Assembly: GCF_000020685.1 (NCBI RefSeq)
Contig: NC_012526.1
Span: 536,001 to 600,000 of the forward strand
Reading direction: 5' to 3'
Length of the DNA: 64,000 nucleotides
Origin: Deinococcus deserti VCD115
Lineage (GTDB): Bacteria; Deinococcota; Deinococci; Deinococcales; Deinococcaceae
A model generated the notes under the pieces. The model was not told the origin of the DNA and did not search any database. It saw nothing but the letters and a program-made list of their open reading frames with translations. Position 1 is the stretch's first letter; each line of letters starts with the position of its first letter. Of the stretch, positions 59,180 through 64,000 are shown piece after piece. The position numbers were made by a program, and so were the translations under genes.

Positions 59180-60512
59180 CTGTGGCTGAGCCGGCTCCCA
59201 AACCCATCACCAGTGCCAAAGACCCCCGCTTTGCGCCCACGCTGTATGCGCACGTGGGCCAGCCGGACAGCTGGACTCTGGCGTACTACCGCGACAACGG
59301 CGGTTACGAGGCAGTGCGCCGGGCCTTTGAGATGGGCCCCGACGCTGTCATCGACGAAGTCAAGAAGTCAGGCCTGCGCGGCCGCGGCGGCGCAGGGTTC
59401 GCGACCGGCCTGAAATGGTCGTTCATGCCGCTGAACGACGGCCGTAAGCACTACGTCATCTGCAATGCCGACGAGTCCGAGCCCGGTTCCTTCAAGGACC
59501 GCTACCTGCTGTCCGAGGATCCTCACCAGCTGATCGAGGGCATGCTCATCGCCGGGTACGCGATGCGTGCCACGGTCGGCTACATCTATATCCGCGGGGA
59601 ATACGTGCATGCGGCCGAGCGTGTCTGGCAGGCCATTCACGAGGCGCGCGCGGCGGGTCTGCTGGGCCGCAACGTGCTGGGCAGCGGCTTCGACTTTGAT
59701 CTGCAAGTGCACCGCGGCGCCGGAGCTTACATCTGCGGCGAGGAAACCGCACTCATGAACTCCCTGGAAGGTCTGCGCGCCAATCCACGGCTCAAGCCGC
59801 CATTTCCAGCCGCCGCCGGTCTGTACGGTCTGCCCACCACCATCAACAATGTGGAAACCTTCTGCGCCGCCACCCAGATCCTGAAGTTCGGGTCCGAGTG
59901 GCACGCGGGGATGGGCACCGAACGCAGCAAGGGCATGAAGCTGTTCCAGATTTCGGGCCCTGTAGCGCGGCCCGGGGTGTACGAGCTGCCACTGGGTACC
60001 ACCTTCCGCGAGCTGATCTACGACTGGGCCGGCGGACCGCTGGAAGAGATGAAGGCCATCATCCCCGGTGGGTCCAGCTGCCCCATGCTGCCCTGGAGCG
60101 ACAGGATCCTGGACACGCCCATGGATTACGAGGCCATCGCGGCGGCCGGCAGCATGCTCGGGACCGGGGGCGTGACCCTGATCCCGCGCGCCGACTGCAT
60201 CGTGAATGCCACCTGGAACCTGGTGCGGTTCTACGCGCATGAGTCCTGCGGCAAGTGCACACCCTGCCGCGAGGGCATTTCGGGGTGGATGGTCAAGATG
60301 TACGAGAAGCTCGTGCGCGGCCACGGGCAGCCAGGCGACGTGCAGCTGATCCTGGACATGAGCGAGAACATCGGCGGGCGCAGTTTCTGCGCGCTGGCCG
60401 ACGCCTGCCTGGGCCCGGTGCTGAGCTCGATCAGTCTTTTCCGTGACGAGTACGACCAGCTGGCCACCACGGGTCAGCCGGTGTACCCGGCAAGAAGCAG
60501 GTGGAAAGCCGA

Positions 60513-60516
<4 letters not shown>
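59176..60516 (+). CDS. nuoF: NADH-quinone oxidoreductase subunit F
   Basis: 446 residues. FMN/NADH sites: [54 protein letters not shown]. The N3 4Fe-4S cluster is held by [11 protein letters not shown] and the Cys in [10 protein letters not shown] region. It oxidises NADH. ATGA overlaps on both sides (nuoE, nuoG). Confidence 0.98.
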
Positions 60517-62725
<2,209 letters not shown>

Positions 62726-62726
<1 letters not shown>

Positions 62727-63898
62727 TGCCCGACTGGCTTCTGACCCTGCTGATTACCGTGGTCAAGGCAGTGGCGGTCATCCTGGCGCTGCTGACCACC
62801 TTTGCGTATATGACCCTGGTGGAGCGCAAGCTGCTGGGCCGCTTTCAGATCCGGGTCGGCCCCAACCGGGTAGGTCCGATGGGGCTGCTGCAGCCCGCGG
62901 CCGACGCCATCAAGAGCATCTTCAAGGAAGACCTGCAGGTCACGCTGGCCGACAAGCTGGTCTACACCCTGGCACCAATCATTGCCATCGGTATGGCGCT
63001 GACCGCGTTCGGCGGCATTCCTGCCGGACCGGAAGGCAGCCTGTTCGGGGAAAACCCCTGGGTCTATAACCTGGACGCCGGGGTGCTGGCCCTGCTGGCA
63101 CTGACCAGCATGGGGGTGTACGGCATCTTTCTGGGCGGCTGGGCCTCGGGCAGCAAATACCCCATGCTGGGCGGCCTGAGAAGCAGCGCCCAGATGATCA
63201 GCTATGAGCTGGGCATGGGCCTGAGCATCCTGGGCCTGCTGATGCTGGTGGGCAGCACGCGCTTTACCGACATTGTCCTGTGGCAGGGCGCCAACGGCTG
63301 GATGATCCTGTTCCAGTCGCTGGGCTTCGCGCTGTTTCTGATCAGCTCCTTTGCCGAGACCAACCGCACCCCCTTTGACCTGGTGGAAGCCGAGCAGGAA
63401 CTGGTAGCCGGTTACCTGACCGAGTACTCCGCCATCAAGTGGGCGCTGTTCCAGATGGCGGAGTACGTCAACATGATCACCGCCTCAGCCCTGATGAGCA
63501 CGCTGTTTTTCGGCGGTTGGCGCGGCCCGGGATTCCTGAACGGAATTATTCCCGGCATTGCCGACATTCCGATTCTGTGGCTGGTGGTCAAGATCGGCTT
63601 TTTCCTGTTCGTGTTTATCTGGGTGCGCGCCACGCTGCCCCGTCTCCGTTACGACCAGCTGATGCGTTTCGGCTGGAAGCTGCTGCTGCCGCTGGCCCTG
63701 TTCAATACCATGCTGGTGGCCGGCTACATCGCGTTTTTCAGTTCATGGGGCTGGTGGCCGCTGGCGCTGCTCAGCCTGCTGGGGTTGACGGCACTGCTGG
63801 CGCTGAGCGACACCGTCCGGCAGCTGTGGAACGCGCCCATGACCCGGCGTGAGACCGAACTTCCCCCCGTTCCCACCCGCTCTGCTGGAGGCGACTGA
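62726..63898 (+). CDS. nuoH: NADH-quinone oxidoreductase subunit H
   Basis: 390 residues, eight or more membrane helices: [63 protein letters not shown], and [34 protein letters not shown], the family blocks around the quinone entry. TGATG junction with nuoG. The C-terminal 30 residues are hydrophilic. nuoI begins 36 nt later with its own ribosome site. Confidence 0.98.
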
Positions 63899-63934
63899 TG
63901 CGCCTTCCTTTCAGCTCCGCACAAGGAGGCCCCC

Positions 63935-64000
63935 ATGGGTGTGCTTGAAATCGCCAAGGGCATGGGCCTGACCCTCGGCAAGCTGTTCCAGAAGCCCGTC
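63935..64000 (+). CDS. nuoI: NADH-quinone oxidoreductase subunit I, N-terminus only
   Basis: 22 codons are visible: [22 protein letters not shown], the usual N-terminal amphipathic helix of NuoI/Nqo9 (LFxKPVT-type). AAGGAGG lies 5 nt upstream of the ATG. It carries clusters N6a and N6b beyond the window edge. Position after nuoH matches the Thermus order. Confidence 0.85.

Overview
The window is a high-GC bacterial chromosome segment that fits the genus Deinococcus. The evidence is a Gfh1-type anti-Gre factor, a B12-dependent (class II) ribonucleotide reductase with its NrdR repressor, a nuo operon in the Thermus nqo order, a glucose/mannose-type sugar ABC operon of the Thermus kind, and about twenty genes with a TANNNT -10 element 5-9 nt before the start codon. 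That last feature is the leaderless-mRNA signature known from Deinococcus. No rRNA, tRNA, CRISPR array or intact insertion sequence was seen.

Layout. 1-4.4 kb: a partial membrane gene, a PQQ-type sugar dehydrogenase, and a lower-GC two-gene unit in which a 721-aa two-enzyme cell-wall hydrolase overlaps a small secreted protein; a perfect 22-bp hairpin closes it. 4.4-14.5 kb: nrdJ, gpsA with a methyltransferase, a lipoprotein, dnaB-Nudix, a zinc-ribbon protein, and an SDR-like pseudoenzyme overlapping nrdR. 14.7-19.5 kb: a complete branched-chain amino-acid ABC operon (livG-livF-livK-livH-livM, minus strand). 19.5-35 kb: mostly single housekeeping genes (acyltransferase, EVE protein, HtrA-like protease, galM-like, rlmB, a PAS-GGDEF-EAL protein, an S4 RNA-binding protein, zapE, dnaG, DJ-1 and cupin proteins, a DUF421 protein), a frameshifted acetyltransferase pseudogene, and three copies of a dispersed repeat lying just 3' of zapE, dnaG and the DUF421 gene. 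35-39.6 kb: the glycine cleavage operon gcvT-gcvH-gcvP. 39.6-49.2 kb: rarA, an NDUFA9-like protein, mutS2, a secreted beta-rich protein, an MFS transporter, gfh1 and lysS. 49.2-54 kb: a ROK regulator and a sugar ABC importer as one operon. 54-55.2 kb: a histidine kinase. 55.5-64 kb: NADH dehydrogenase genes nuoA-B-C-D-E-F-G-H and the start of nuoI.

How it works together. The nuo genes build the soluble NADH arm (E, F, G), the connecting subunits (B, C, D, I) and part of the membrane arm (A, H) of complex I. NrdR is the expected repressor of nrdJ, and a TACAA-N4-TTGTA palindrome overlaps the predicted nrdJ -35. dnaB and dnaG supply replication helicase and primase; rarA and mutS2 act on recombination intermediates and stalled forks.

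Most notable points: the hydrolase/secreted-partner pair (candidate effector-immunity unit, possibly injection-system cargo); the 3'-UTR repeat family; probable non-canonical start codons for dnaG (ATA) and nuoA (ATC); a 64-bp tandem duplication between nuoA and nuoB that includes the nuoA stop codon; a structured RNA-like region upstream of nuoA; and the broken acetyltransferase behind the EVE gene. All functional calls come from reading sequence and motifs; no database search was run.
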